NCBI GenBank assembly: GCA_017961385.1
Contig: JAGCXJ010000313.1
Coordinates: forward strand, 1 to 29,115
DNA from: Lachnospiraceae bacterium
Lineage (GTDB): Bacteria > Bacillota > Clostridia > Lachnospirales > Lachnospiraceae
Direction: 5' to 3'
Length of the DNA: 29,115 nucleotides
Part shown: positions 16,597-24,188 of the stretch, piece after piece
Numbering within the stretch: the stretch's first letter is position 1
How the letters are laid out: each line of letters starts with the position of its first letter
The notes under the pieces: generated by a model
Told to the model about the DNA's origin: nothing
Database searches by the model: none
The model's input: the letters and a program-made list of their open reading frames with translations, nothing else
Made by a program: the position numbers and the translations under genes

Positions 16597-17880
16597 TTAG
16601 ATAGCGTCTATTGCCTGAGCAAGATCTGCAATAATATCATCAACATTCTCAATACCGACACTGAGTCTGATAAACTCAGGAAGGATTCCTGCTTCTATCA
16701 GCTGCTCATCTGTCATCTGACGATGTGTATGACTTGCGGGATGAAGCACGCATGTTCTTGCGTCTGCCACATGAGTAACAATGCATGCAAGCTTAAGATT
16801 ACTCATAACTGCCTTTGAAGCCTCTCTTCCACCCTTCATGCCAAATGCCATGACACCGCAGGTTCCGTTAGGACAGTACTTTGTTGCAAGATCATGGTAT
16901 TTATCAGTTGCAAGTCCCGGATAATTAACCCACGCAACCTTGGGATTTGATGCCAAAAACTCTGCAACCTTCTGGGCATTCTCAACGTGTCTTGGCATAC
17001 GAAGATGAAGTGTTTCAAGACCGATATTAAGATAGAATGCATTCTGAGGAGACTGGATAGATCCAAGATCCCTCATAAGCTGTGCTGTTGCTTTTGTGAT
17101 ATAAGCGGCTTTACCGAACTTCTTTGTATATACTATGCCGTGATAAGAATCATCAGGCTCAGTAAGTCCAGGATACTTATCAGCGTATTTATCCCAGTCG
17201 AAATTTCCACTGTCAACTATGCATCCGCCAACACCAAGTCCATGTCCATCCATATATTTTGTCGTCGAATGAGTTACGATATCAGCCCCCCATTTGATCG
17301 GGTTGCAGTTTATCGGTGTAGGGAATGTATTGTCCACAATTAGAGGAACTCCGTGTGCATGAGCAACACGGGCAAATTTCTCTATATCAAGAACAATGCA
17401 TGACGGATTTGCGATCGTCTCTGCGATAACACATTTTGTGTTTTCCTTAAATGCAGCACTAAGCGTTTCTTCATCATCATCAGGATGAACGATCGTGCAA
17501 TCAATACCCATCTTCTTCATAGTTGTAAGAACAAGGTTAAATGTTCCCCCGTAGATAGGCGATGACATCACTACATGTCCGCCGTTCTCGCAGATATTAA
17601 AGATCGCATAGAAGTTTGCAGCCTGACCTGAGCTTGTTAGCATAGCAGCATATCCGCCCTCAAGAGCGCATATCTTGTTTGCAACGTTATCATTTGTCGG
17701 ATTGGCAAGCCTTGTATAGAAATATCCGCTTTCCTCAAGATCGAACAATCTGCCCATCGCATCAGAATCTTCATATTTGAAGGTAGTGCTCTGAACTATA
17801 GGCATGTTTCTGGGTTCTCCGTTTTTAGGCGTATAACCGCTCTGAATACATATTGTCTCTTTTGATTTGAATTCTCCCAT
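16597..17880 (-). CDS. metY: O-acetylhomoserine sulfhydrylase (aminocarboxypropyltransferase)
   Basis: This 427-residue PLP enzyme of the Cys/Met metabolism family makes homocysteine from O-acetylhomoserine and sulfide. The PLP lysine is K208 in THSTTKYMDGHG, and the cofactor-binding Asp is in IVDNTFPTPIN (D183). Further blocks are YFYTRLANPTNDN, MLTSSGQAANFYAIFNI and the C-terminal THVADARTCVLHPASHTHRQM, followed by IRLSVGIEN. The length is right for MetY rather than the shorter MetB/MetC. It lies 11 bases after yebC, and AGG is eight bases before the ATG. No T-box or SAM riboswitch precedes it, so methionine control is not visible here. Confidence 0.95.
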   Translation of the reverse strand: MGEFKSKETICIQSGYTPKNGEPRNMPIVQSTTFKYEDSDAMGRLFDLEESGYFYTRLANPTNDNVANKICALEGGYAAMLTSSGQAANFYAIFNICENGGHVVMSSPIYGGTFNLVLTTMKKMGIDCTIVHPDDDEETLSAAFKENTKCVIAETIANPSCIVLDIEKFARVAHAHGVPLIVDNTFPTPINCNPIKWGADIVTHSTTKYMDGHGLGVGGCIVDSGNFDWDKYADKYPGLTEPDDSYHGIVYTKKFGKAAYITKATAQLMRDLGSIQSPQNAFYLNIGLETLHLRMPRHVENAQKVAEFLASNPKVAWVNYPGLATDKYHDLATKYCPNGTCGVMAFGMKGGREASKAVMSNLKLACIVTHVADARTCVLHPASHTHRQMTDEQLIEAGILPEFIRLSVGIENVDDIIADLAQAIDAI

Positions 17881-17891
17881 TTCCTTTACCT

Positions 17892-18626
17892 CTATTCCTG
17901 TTCTTCCCAGTTGGTATATACTGACTGAACGTCATCATCCTCATCAAGAAGATCTATTATTCTGTTTATCAGCTTTACTGTATCAGGATCAGTTACAGAA
18001 ACATAATTCTGAGGGATCATTGTTACTTCACTTGATACATATGCTATCTTATTCTCATCCAGCGCATTCTGAACAGCTACAAGATCATCAGGCGCTGTTA
18101 TTATCTCATATGCATCCTCTTCATCAGCAAAATCCTCAGCTCCTGCATCAAGTGCTATCATCATAACATCATCTGCTTCAGTTTCGCATTCTTCCTTGTC
18201 GATAATTATCTGACCTTTTTCATCAAACATGAAAGATACGCATCCGGGAGTTCCTATGCTTCCGCTTCCCTTTGTAAATGCGCTTCTTACGTTAGCTGCA
18301 GTTCTGTTCTTGTTATCGGTAAGAGTCTTGACTATGATAGCTATACCACTGGGGCCGTAGCCTTCATAAGTAATATACTCATAGTTTACATTTCCCATGT
18401 CGCCGCTGGCCTTCTTGATACCTCTCTCGATAGTATCATTGGGCATATTGTTTGACTTTGCCTTTGCAATAACCTGTGCAAGCTTAAAGTTATTTGAAGG
18501 ATCCGGTCCGCCTTCCTTGACAGCAACTGCTATCTCTCTGCCGATGATCGTAAATATCTTACCCTTTGCGGCATCATTTTTCTCTTTCTTATGTTTGATG
18601 TTGGCAAATTTTGAATGTCCTGACAT
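17892..18626 (-). CDS. yebC: YebC/PmpR family protein
   Basis: This 244-residue member of the YebC/TACO1 family has the hallmark start MSGHSKFANIKHKKEKNDAAKGKIFT, then NNMPNDTIERGIKKASG, then YEGYGPSGIAIIVKTLTDNKNRTAANVRSAFTKGSGSIGTPGCVSFMFD. Members have been described as DNA-binding regulators and, more recently, as translation factors relieving ribosome stalling at proline stretches. The C-terminal half is acidic, as usual. AGAGG lies five bases before the ATG. It sits 23 bases after the CorC-like gene and is probably cotranscribed. Confidence 0.96.
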   Translation of the reverse strand: MSGHSKFANIKHKKEKNDAAKGKIFTIIGREIAVAVKEGGPDPSNNFKLAQVIAKAKSNNMPNDTIERGIKKASGDMGNVNYEYITYEGYGPSGIAIIVKTLTDNKNRTAANVRSAFTKGSGSIGTPGCVSFMFDEKGQIIIDKEECETEADDVMMIALDAGAEDFADEEDAYEIITAPDDLVAVQNALDENKIAYVSSEVTMIPQNYVSVTDPDTVKLINRIIDLLDEDDDVQSVYTNWEEQE

Positions 18627-18649
18627 AAAAACCTCTTTCCTGTATCTTT

Positions 18650-19570
18650 TTATTCTTCAGCTTCTGCCTTGATCGGCTCTTGCTGTTTGCTTACTTCTGT
18701 TGTATTTGTTATGAGTATCTGTTTTATTATATTATTCTCAACAGATAAAACCTTAAAATCATATCCCTTATAGTTATACTCGAATTTTTCCTTCTTATCA
18801 GGGATATGTTCAAGTTTCGATATGAGATATCCGTTTATGGTCTCAAAGTTATCATCATCAAAAGTGATATCCAGATATTTTTCAAGATCCTCAAGCTTGG
18901 TCAGACCGTCAATGATATATTTATTGTCTTCCCTTGCTATGATTACATCCGAATCATCATCATATTCATCATCGATATCTCCGACGATCTCCTCGAGTAT
19001 ATCTCTCATGGCAACTATTCCCGTAGTCTGACCGTATTCATCGATTACTATAACCATCTGAAGTCTTGCAGCCCGCATAGTTGAAAACAGTGAATCAACC
19101 TTGCGCGTCTCAGGAATAAACTTCGCCTCCCTTATAAGACCGTCTATCTTATCAAGTGTTTTCTTTCTGTTATTCTTATCTCTGTTTGCGCTGATCGCAT
19201 CCTTGATATGCACTATTCCGACAATATGATCAATGCTCTCACTGTAAACGGGGAACCTTGAATTACTGCTATCTAGCATTACCTCGATCGCATCTTCAAG
19301 CTTCTGTGTCACATCGACGGCAACAATGTTGCTTCTGTCTGTCATGATATCCTTGGCTGCTTTATCGCCAAACTCAAATATGTTATTGATCATGGCCGCT
19401 TCGGATTCTTCGATCATGCCTTTTTCAGTACCTTCGTTAACGATGGAGATGATCTCTTCCTCAGCCGCCTTGCCTTTAAATATGCTTTTAAAATTCTTCG
19501 CAACAAATCCCGATGCAAAACCTATCGCAAACAGAATGATCGAAAGAATTACTGTACCTGCCGTACCCAT
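18650..19570 (-). CDS. CorC/HlyC-like CBS-domain protein with one membrane anchor
   Basis: This 306-residue protein has one N-terminal membrane helix (about 5-25). A CBS pair follows (about 65-195; VMLDSSNSRFPVYSESIDHIVGIVHIKDAI and MVIVIDEYGQTTGIVAMRDILEEIVGDIDDEYDDD), then a C-terminal CorC/HlyC domain (about 205-290; YIIDGLTKLEDLEKYLDITFDDDNFETINGYLI). The four-helix CNNM/DUF21 transport domain of full-length hemolysin-like proteins is absent, so it is the short version. Roles proposed for the family involve magnesium or cobalt homeostasis. GGAG lies four bases before the ATG. It has its own candidate promoter and leads yebC, metY and the membrane-protein gene. Confidence 0.88.
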   Translation of the reverse strand: MGTAGTVILSIILFAIGFASGFVAKNFKSIFKGKAAEEEIISIVNEGTEKGMIEESEAAMINNIFEFGDKAAKDIMTDRSNIVAVDVTQKLEDAIEVMLDSSNSRFPVYSESIDHIVGIVHIKDAISANRDKNNRKKTLDKIDGLIREAKFIPETRKVDSLFSTMRAARLQMVIVIDEYGQTTGIVAMRDILEEIVGDIDDEYDDDSDVIIAREDNKYIIDGLTKLEDLEKYLDITFDDDNFETINGYLISKLEHIPDKKEKFEYNYKGYDFKVLSVENNIIKQILITNTTEVSKQQEPIKAEAEE

Positions 19571-19605
19571 TCAACTCCTTAAAACTTATAATATACCGAC
19601 ATATA

Positions 19606-19634
19606 AATATAACATCTTATCAAGTCCTAGTCAA
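19606..19634 (-). promoter_or_regulatory. Promoter upstream of corC-yebC-metY
   Basis: On the minus strand TTGACT (19634-19629) and TATATT (19611-19606) are separated by exactly 17 bases and lie just after the alr stop. The start codon of the CorC-like gene is about 36 bases downstream. No terminator is seen between alr and this promoter, so transcription from rex may also read through. Confidence 0.65.
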
Positions 19635-19640
19635 TTATGC

Positions 19641-20837
19641 TTAGGTCAGTTCAACGACCGGAACATCCTTGAAATAGTCCTTCTGGTACACGTATTCTCC
19701 ATCCTTTACAAATAGTCTTGGAACACGCTTTCCTATATCGCAGACGAACTCGTAATTAAGATGATCCGAAAGCTTGCTAAGATCATCCATTGTTATGACA
19801 GCATCCTTATCCTTTCCGACAAGTGTTACGGTATCTCCTTCCTTAGCCTCAGGAATAAAGGTAACATCTACCATCATCTGATCCATGCACACCCTTCCAA
19901 GAACCGGAGCCTTCTTGCCATGAATTATCACAGAACTCTTATTTGAAAGAGCTCTCGGATAACCGTCCGCATATCCTACGGGGATAGTAGCTATCCTTGT
20001 TGGCCTTTGTGTAACAAATGTTCCTCCGTAGCTAACCGGAGTACCTTTTGCAACTTCCTTTATATATGTGATATGGCTTACAAGACTCATGACAGGTTTG
20101 AGATTGATCTGCTCAATATCAACCTCATCTGAAGGTCTGAGTCCGTACAGGATGATACCTGCTCTTACAGCATCCATATGCGCATATGACATATCTACGA
20201 TAGCTGCTGAATTTGAGCAGTGTTTTACTTTAAACGAAAATCCGGTATCAGCTTCCACTCCCTCGACAAAACTCTTAAACAGTTCGAACTGTTCATTTGC
20301 ACTCGTCTTGTCAGTCTCGTCGGCTCTCGCAAAATGCGTAAATATACCTTCAACGTCTATATATTCAGATGCAATAGCTTTCTTAATAAACTCAAAGCCT
20401 TCATCGAACGGTGAAATGCCTATCCTGCTCATTCCTGTATCTACTTTGATGTGAACTATGGCCTTTTTCCCGATCTTTTTACTTATCCTCTCAAGTTCGA
20501 TCAAAGTATCTTCTCTGAATATAGTCATCCTTATTGAACGCTTTATCATTTCCTCATATGCATAAGGGAATGTATATCCGATCACAAGGATTTCCTTCTT
20601 TATACCTGCATCAAGAAGCTGAAGAGCTTCTTCTGCTGTAGCCACGGCATATCCTTTTACGGCATCATGTTTTTCAAGTACCGTCGCGATCGGTACGGCT
20701 CCATGTCCATATCCGTCTGCTTTTATAACCGCATATATCCCCTGAGGAGCGGTTATAACCTTCTCAATCTGAGTGATATTGTTCTCGACATTGTCAAGAT
20801 CAATGATCGCACACACTCTTTCGTATTTTTCCAACAT
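19641..20837 (-). CDS. alr: Alanine racemase
   Basis: This 398-residue PLP enzyme converts L- to D-alanine for peptidoglycan. The PLP lysine is K39 in VIKADGYGHG and the catalytic tyrosine is Y270 in VSYGGTF. IKVDTGMSRIG, HCSNSAAI and GRVCMDQMMVDVT are further family blocks. The length is normal. It starts 14 bases after the stop of the coiled-coil gene, with GGA about 11 bases before the ATG. It is probably cotranscribed with rex. Confidence 0.97.
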   Translation of the reverse strand: MLEKYERVCAIIDLDNVENNITQIEKVITAPQGIYAVIKADGYGHGAVPIATVLEKHDAVKGYAVATAEEALQLLDAGIKKEILVIGYTFPYAYEEMIKRSIRMTIFREDTLIELERISKKIGKKAIVHIKVDTGMSRIGISPFDEGFEFIKKAIASEYIDVEGIFTHFARADETDKTSANEQFELFKSFVEGVEADTGFSFKVKHCSNSAAIVDMSYAHMDAVRAGIILYGLRPSDEVDIEQINLKPVMSLVSHITYIKEVAKGTPVSYGGTFVTQRPTRIATIPVGYADGYPRALSNKSSVIIHGKKAPVLGRVCMDQMMVDVTFIPEAKEGDTVTLVGKDKDAVITMDDLSKLSDHLNYEFVCDIGKRVPRLFVKDGEYVYQKDYFKDVPVVELT

Positions 20838-20851
20838 TATCTATTACTTCC

Positions 20852-21469
20852 TTACTGTTGATTATCTTTCCTTATAGGATTGTCCGAAGGATTGTATTTC
20901 ATGTCAAACAGATCTACTACTTCGGCTCCGAATATATCATGCATATAGGAATATATTTCCTGATTGGAAATCTCATATTCCTGCTTTCTGACAACATTCT
21001 TTTTAAGTTCAATTCTTATCTTTGCCAACCATGCTCCAAGCTCTTCAATCCCCTTTTCATTCTCTCTCAGCTCGTCATAGCATGCATCCATTGTATTAAT
21101 CATCAACTGCTTATTTACTTCTGCTATCTCTTTTGGAAGCTCCATTAAGTCATCATTGAAAGAATCGATCTTGTCGTTGCAGTCATTTATAAGTTTTTTA
21201 TTCTTCTCAACCTTATCAGATCCGTCATTGTCATCCATAAGAGTAACGATCTCATCCATGAGCTCTTTTTTTACACGTTTGATCTCCTTGATCTCGCTGT
21301 TTATTCTTCCCTGCTTTCGCAAAAGCTCATTAAGTTTACTCTCGTATTCCTTGATAGCATCAGTCTTTTCAACCTTTGAAAAAAGCTTGTGCCACTTATT
21401 GTCAAGAGTGGCAACAGGAACCTTTTTTGCTGCAAGAGCATTTATCATCTTGTCAATATCTTTTGCCAT
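20852..21469 (-). CDS. Coiled-coil hypothetical protein between rex and alr
   Basis: I recognise no named family for this 205-residue soluble protein. Residues about 35-150 are heptad-like and rich in Lys, Glu and Asp (EYESKLNELLRKQGRINSEIKEIKRVKKELMDEIVTL, then a second helix NKKLINDCNDKIDSFNDDLMELPKEIAEVNKQLM), suggesting an antiparallel coiled coil. The C-terminal part, EISNQEIYSYMHDIFGAEVVDLFDMKYNPSDNPI, looks folded. There is no membrane segment. The start ATG follows the rex TGA after a single base, and AGGGA lies five bases upstream, so it is translationally coupled to rex. Confidence 0.8.
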   Translation of the reverse strand: MAKDIDKMINALAAKKVPVATLDNKWHKLFSKVEKTDAIKEYESKLNELLRKQGRINSEIKEIKRVKKELMDEIVTLMDDNDGSDKVEKNKKLINDCNDKIDSFNDDLMELPKEIAEVNKQLMINTMDACYDELRENEKGIEELGAWLAKIRIELKKNVVRKQEYEISNQEIYSYMHDIFGAEVVDLFDMKYNPSDNPIRKDNQQ

Positions 21470-21470
21470 A

Positions 21471-22106
21471 TCATTCCCTCAATGAATGTGTCCTGTTATA
21501 TGATAACTTCATAAGACTTTCGGACAGATGAACACTTTCTACAGTAACATCATCAGGAACCTCTAAATCAACGTGAGCAAAATTCCATATTGCCTTGATA
21601 CCGCATTTAACAAGTCTGTCGGCAACTTCAACGGCTCCGCTCTTTGGTATGGTTATGACAGCCATATCAATATTGTTTTCCTTGACAAAATCTTCCATCA
21701 TCTCCATCGGCATGATCTCGATGCCTCTTATAGTCTTACCTATAAGTTCGGGATCTTTGTCAAAACATCCATCAAATATGAAACCTCTTCTTTCAAAGTT
21801 CACGTAATTTGCCAGGCAGTGTCCGAGATTACCAGATCCGATCAGTATCATATGATGCTGCCTGTCAAGTCCAAGTATCTTGCCTATCTCTTTGTATAAG
21901 AGTTCGACATTGTACCCGTAGCCCTGCTGACCGAATCCGCCAAAATTATTGAAATCCTGCCTGATCTGAGATGCTGTTGCATTCATTATATCAGCCAGTT
22001 CCTGGCTTGAGATCCTTTCAACTCCTTTGTCCTTTAGTTCCCCCAAGAACCTGTAATACCGCGGCAGACGGGTTATAACAGCCTGGGAGATATTTCTTAC
22101 ATCCAT
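21471..22106 (-). CDS. rex: Redox-sensing transcriptional repressor Rex
   Basis: Rex represses fermentation and electron-transfer genes and releases DNA when NADH binds. The 211-residue protein has a winged-helix domain (about 1-80; SQAVITRLPRYYRFLGEL, then ISSQELADIMNATASQIRQDFNNFG) and a Rossmann domain with GSGNLGH at 90-96. IPKSGAVEVADRLVKCGIKAIWNFAHVDLEVP is typical of the C-terminal domain. I choose the ATG at 22106 because GGGGG lies five bases upstream and the family starts here; the open frame runs on to 22172 but that extension covers the promoter and operator. It probably leads a run through alr and beyond. A Rex-box-like site in its own promoter suggests autoregulation. Confidence 0.95.
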   Translation of the reverse strand: MDVRNISQAVITRLPRYYRFLGELKDKGVERISSQELADIMNATASQIRQDFNNFGGFGQQGYGYNVELLYKEIGKILGLDRQHHMILIGSGNLGHCLANYVNFERRGFIFDGCFDKDPELIGKTIRGIEIMPMEMMEDFVKENNIDMAVITIPKSGAVEVADRLVKCGIKAIWNFAHVDLEVPDDVTVESVHLSESLMKLSYNRTHSLRE

Positions 22107-22142
22107 AATACCCCCACAAAAAATCAAATTTACATAATACAT

Positions 22143-22172
22143 ATTATACTCCGCTTGTGAAATTCTTGTCAA
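22143..22172 (-). promoter_or_regulatory. Promoter of rex
   Basis: On the minus strand perfect TTGACA (22172-22167) and perfect TATAAT (22148-22143) are separated by 18 bases, 36 bases before the rex ATG. Confidence 0.75.
22155..22172. promoter_or_regulatory. Candidate Rex operator
   Basis: The 18-base sequence TTGTGAAATTCTTGTCAA is an inverted repeat of the Rex-box type (TTGTGAA-N4-TTCACAA). One half-site is perfect and the other (TTGACAA on the minus strand) has five of seven matches. It contains the whole -35 element of the rex promoter, so bound Rex would block RNA polymerase. The match is seen; binding is inferred. Confidence 0.6.
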
Positions 22173-22190
22173 TTTGTTTGAAGCTCATAT

Positions 22191-22219
22191 TTGCCTAAAT
22201 CCACTATTGCCTGTATAAT
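22191..22219 (+). promoter_or_regulatory. Promoter of the ABC-F gene
   Basis: TTGCCT (22191-22196) and a perfect TATAAT (22214-22219) are separated by 17 bases. The -10 ends only nine bases before the ATG, so the expected transcript start is two to three bases before the start codon. Confidence 0.65.
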
Positions 22220-22228
22220 CGATTTGTT

Positions 22229-24154
22229 ATGATACTTTCAGTCAATAATATTGATAAAACGTTTGTAGACAATCACATACTTAAAAGTGTCAGTTTTCAT
22301 CTTAATGAGAATGACAAAGCCGCTCTCATCGGAGTTAACGGTTGCGGAAAGACTACCCTGTTAAAGATAATCATGGGACTTGAACATGCCGATAATGGTG
22401 AAGTTACCATGTCAAAGGATCTAAGCGTCGGTTATCTTCCACAGAATGCAGTGCTTGATTCTGACAGGACTGTTTATGAAGAAGTACTCTCAACCAAGCA
22501 GGATATGGTCGAAATGGAAGCTTTACTTGAAAAGCTTCAAAAGGATATGGAAGTCTCTTCAGGTGAAGAACTTGACATGCTGATAGCAAAGCATACGGAT
22601 ATGCTAGCCGCATTTGAAGACAAGGGCGGGTATGTGTATAAGAGTGAAGTAAGAGGTGTTTTGCTGGGACTAGGTTTTAGTGAAGATCAGCTTTCACAAT
22701 CTGTAAATACTCTTTCAGGGGGCCAGAAGACACGTGTTGCCCTTGGCAAACTTCTTTTGTTCTCACCTGATCTGATAATACTCGACGAGCCGACCAACCA
22801 TCTTGATATGAGCTCTGTCTCCTGGCTTGAAAACTATCTGCTCAATTACAAAAAATCGGTATTCATAGTTTCGCACGACAGATATTTCCTCGACAGGATC
22901 GTTAATAAGGTAATCGAGATCGAAGCAGGTCATGCTACTACTTATGATGGAAATTATTCTGCCTACTCAATAAAAAAAGAGATGTTAAGAAACGCTGCGA
23001 TGAACGCTTATATAAAGCAGCAGGCCCAGATTGAGCATCAGGAAGCCGTTATAGAAAAGTTAAGAAGCTTTAATCGTGAGAAATCAATAAAAAGAGCCGA
23101 ATCAAGAGTTAAAGCTCTTGAAAAGATCGAAAGACTCGATAAACCTGTTGAACTAAATGATGACATGCAGCTCACTCTAATACCGCGCATAGAATCAGGC
23201 AAAGACGTTTTAGCGGTTAACGGCATGTCAAAATCCTACGGATCTAACAGACTATTTGAAAACTTAGCCTTTGAGCTAAAGCGTGGAGATCATGTTGCTA
23301 TAATAGGCGATAACGGAACCGGAAAGACCACTCTGTTAAAGATAATAAACGGTGTAGAAAGCCCTGATTGCGGTTCATATAAACTGGGTACCAAGGTAAC
23401 TGTAGGATATTATGATCAGGAACATCACGTACTTAATGATGATAACACCATATTTAATGAGATAAGCGATGCCTATCCAGGTCTCAACAATACAGAGATA
23501 AGAAATGTTCTGGCCGCCTTTCTATTTACCGGTGAAGATGTCTTTAAAAAGATAGGTTCTCTAAGCGGAGGAGAAAAAGGACGGGTTTCTTTGGCAAAAC
23601 TTATGCTGTCCGAGTCAAATCTTCTAATACTTGATGAGCCTACAAACCATCTGGATATTACATCAAAAGAGATACTCGAAAGCGCTCTGAATAATTATGA
23701 AGGTACTCTCCTTTACGTATCTCATGACAGATATTTCATAAACAGAACCGCTGACAGGATACTTGAGTTAAAGAATCACAGCTTTACTGAATATCTTGGA
23801 AACTATGATTATTATCTTGAAAAGAAAGATCAGATATCAGGTCCGGATAATTCAAGCACTAAGCAGCAGACAGCTGTCGAAAGTGAAAACAAGCTTGACT
23901 GGAAAGCCCAGAAGGAATATCAGGCAGGTCTGAGAAAGATCCAGAACAGACTTAACGATGTTGAAAAAAAGATAGAGGCTTTAGAATCAGAAAAGGAAAA
24001 ACTTGAAGTCGCATTGTCCGACCCGGTCAATTCATATAACTCAGCAAAGCTTAATGAACTTACAGCAAAGCTTTCAGAAGTAGATGAAAAACTGCTCCCT
24101 CTTATGGATGACTGGGAAATGATCAGTGAAGAACTAGAAGAATACAGAAACTAA
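22229..24154 (+). CDS. ABC-F family ATPase
   Basis: This 641-residue protein has two ABC domains on one chain and no membrane part, the layout of ABC-F proteins that act on the ribosome (translation factors or antibiotic-resistance factors). The first domain has Walker A GVNGCGKTT (35-43), signature LSGGQKTRVALGKLLL (about 160) and LDEPTNHLD (about 184). The second has GDNGTGKTT (about 360), LSGGEKGRVSLAKLML (about 445) and LDEPTNHLD (about 467). The linker between them is charged (EKLRSFNREKSIKRAESRVKALEKIERL), and the C-terminus (about 550-641) is a coiled coil, as in Uup/YfmR-like members. It is the only plus-strand gene. No ribosome site precedes the ATG, yet MILSVNNIDKTFVDNHILKSVSF is the usual family start. 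Which ABC-F subfamily it is cannot be fixed from sequence alone. Confidence 0.93.
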   Translation: MILSVNNIDKTFVDNHILKSVSFHLNENDKAALIGVNGCGKTTLLKIIMGLEHADNGEVTMSKDLSVGYLPQNAVLDSDRTVYEEVLSTKQDMVEMEALLEKLQKDMEVSSGEELDMLIAKHTDMLAAFEDKGGYVYKSEVRGVLLGLGFSEDQLSQSVNTLSGGQKTRVALGKLLLFSPDLIILDEPTNHLDMSSVSWLENYLLNYKKSVFIVSHDRYFLDRIVNKVIEIEAGHATTYDGNYSAYSIKKEMLRNAAMNAYIKQQAQIEHQEAVIEKLRSFNREKSIKRAESRVKALEKIERLDKPVELNDDMQLTLIPRIESGKDVLAVNGMSKSYGSNRLFENLAFELKRGDHVAIIGDNGTGKTTLLKIINGVESPDCGSYKLGTKVTVGYYDQEHHVLNDDNTIFNEISDAYPGLNNTEIRNVLAAFLFTGEDVFKKIGSLSGGEKGRVSLAKLMLSESNLLILDEPTNHLDITSKEILESALNNYEGTLLYVSHDRYFINRTADRILELKNHSFTEYLGNYDYYLEKKDQISGPDNSSTKQQTAVESENKLDWKAQKEYQAGLRKIQNRLNDVEKKIEALESEKEKLEVALSDPVNSYNSAKLNELTAKLSEVDEKLLPLMDDWEMISEELEEYRN

Positions 24155-24183
24155 AAGAAGCGCATCACTGCGCTTCTTTTAGT
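24150..24183. terminator. Bidirectional terminator between the ABC-F gene and icd
   Basis: A perfect 15-bp stem (24150-24164 with 24169-24183) closes a four-base loop. It ends in CTTCTTTTAGT on both strands, so it can stop both converging transcripts. It includes the TAA stop of the ABC-F gene. Confidence 0.88.
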
Positions 24184-24188
24184 TTATC

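Noticed and set aside
22107..22228. Small RNA or attenuator between rex and the ABC-F gene
   Set aside because: The space is filled by two divergent promoters, and the ABC-F -10 is too close to the ATG to allow a leader.
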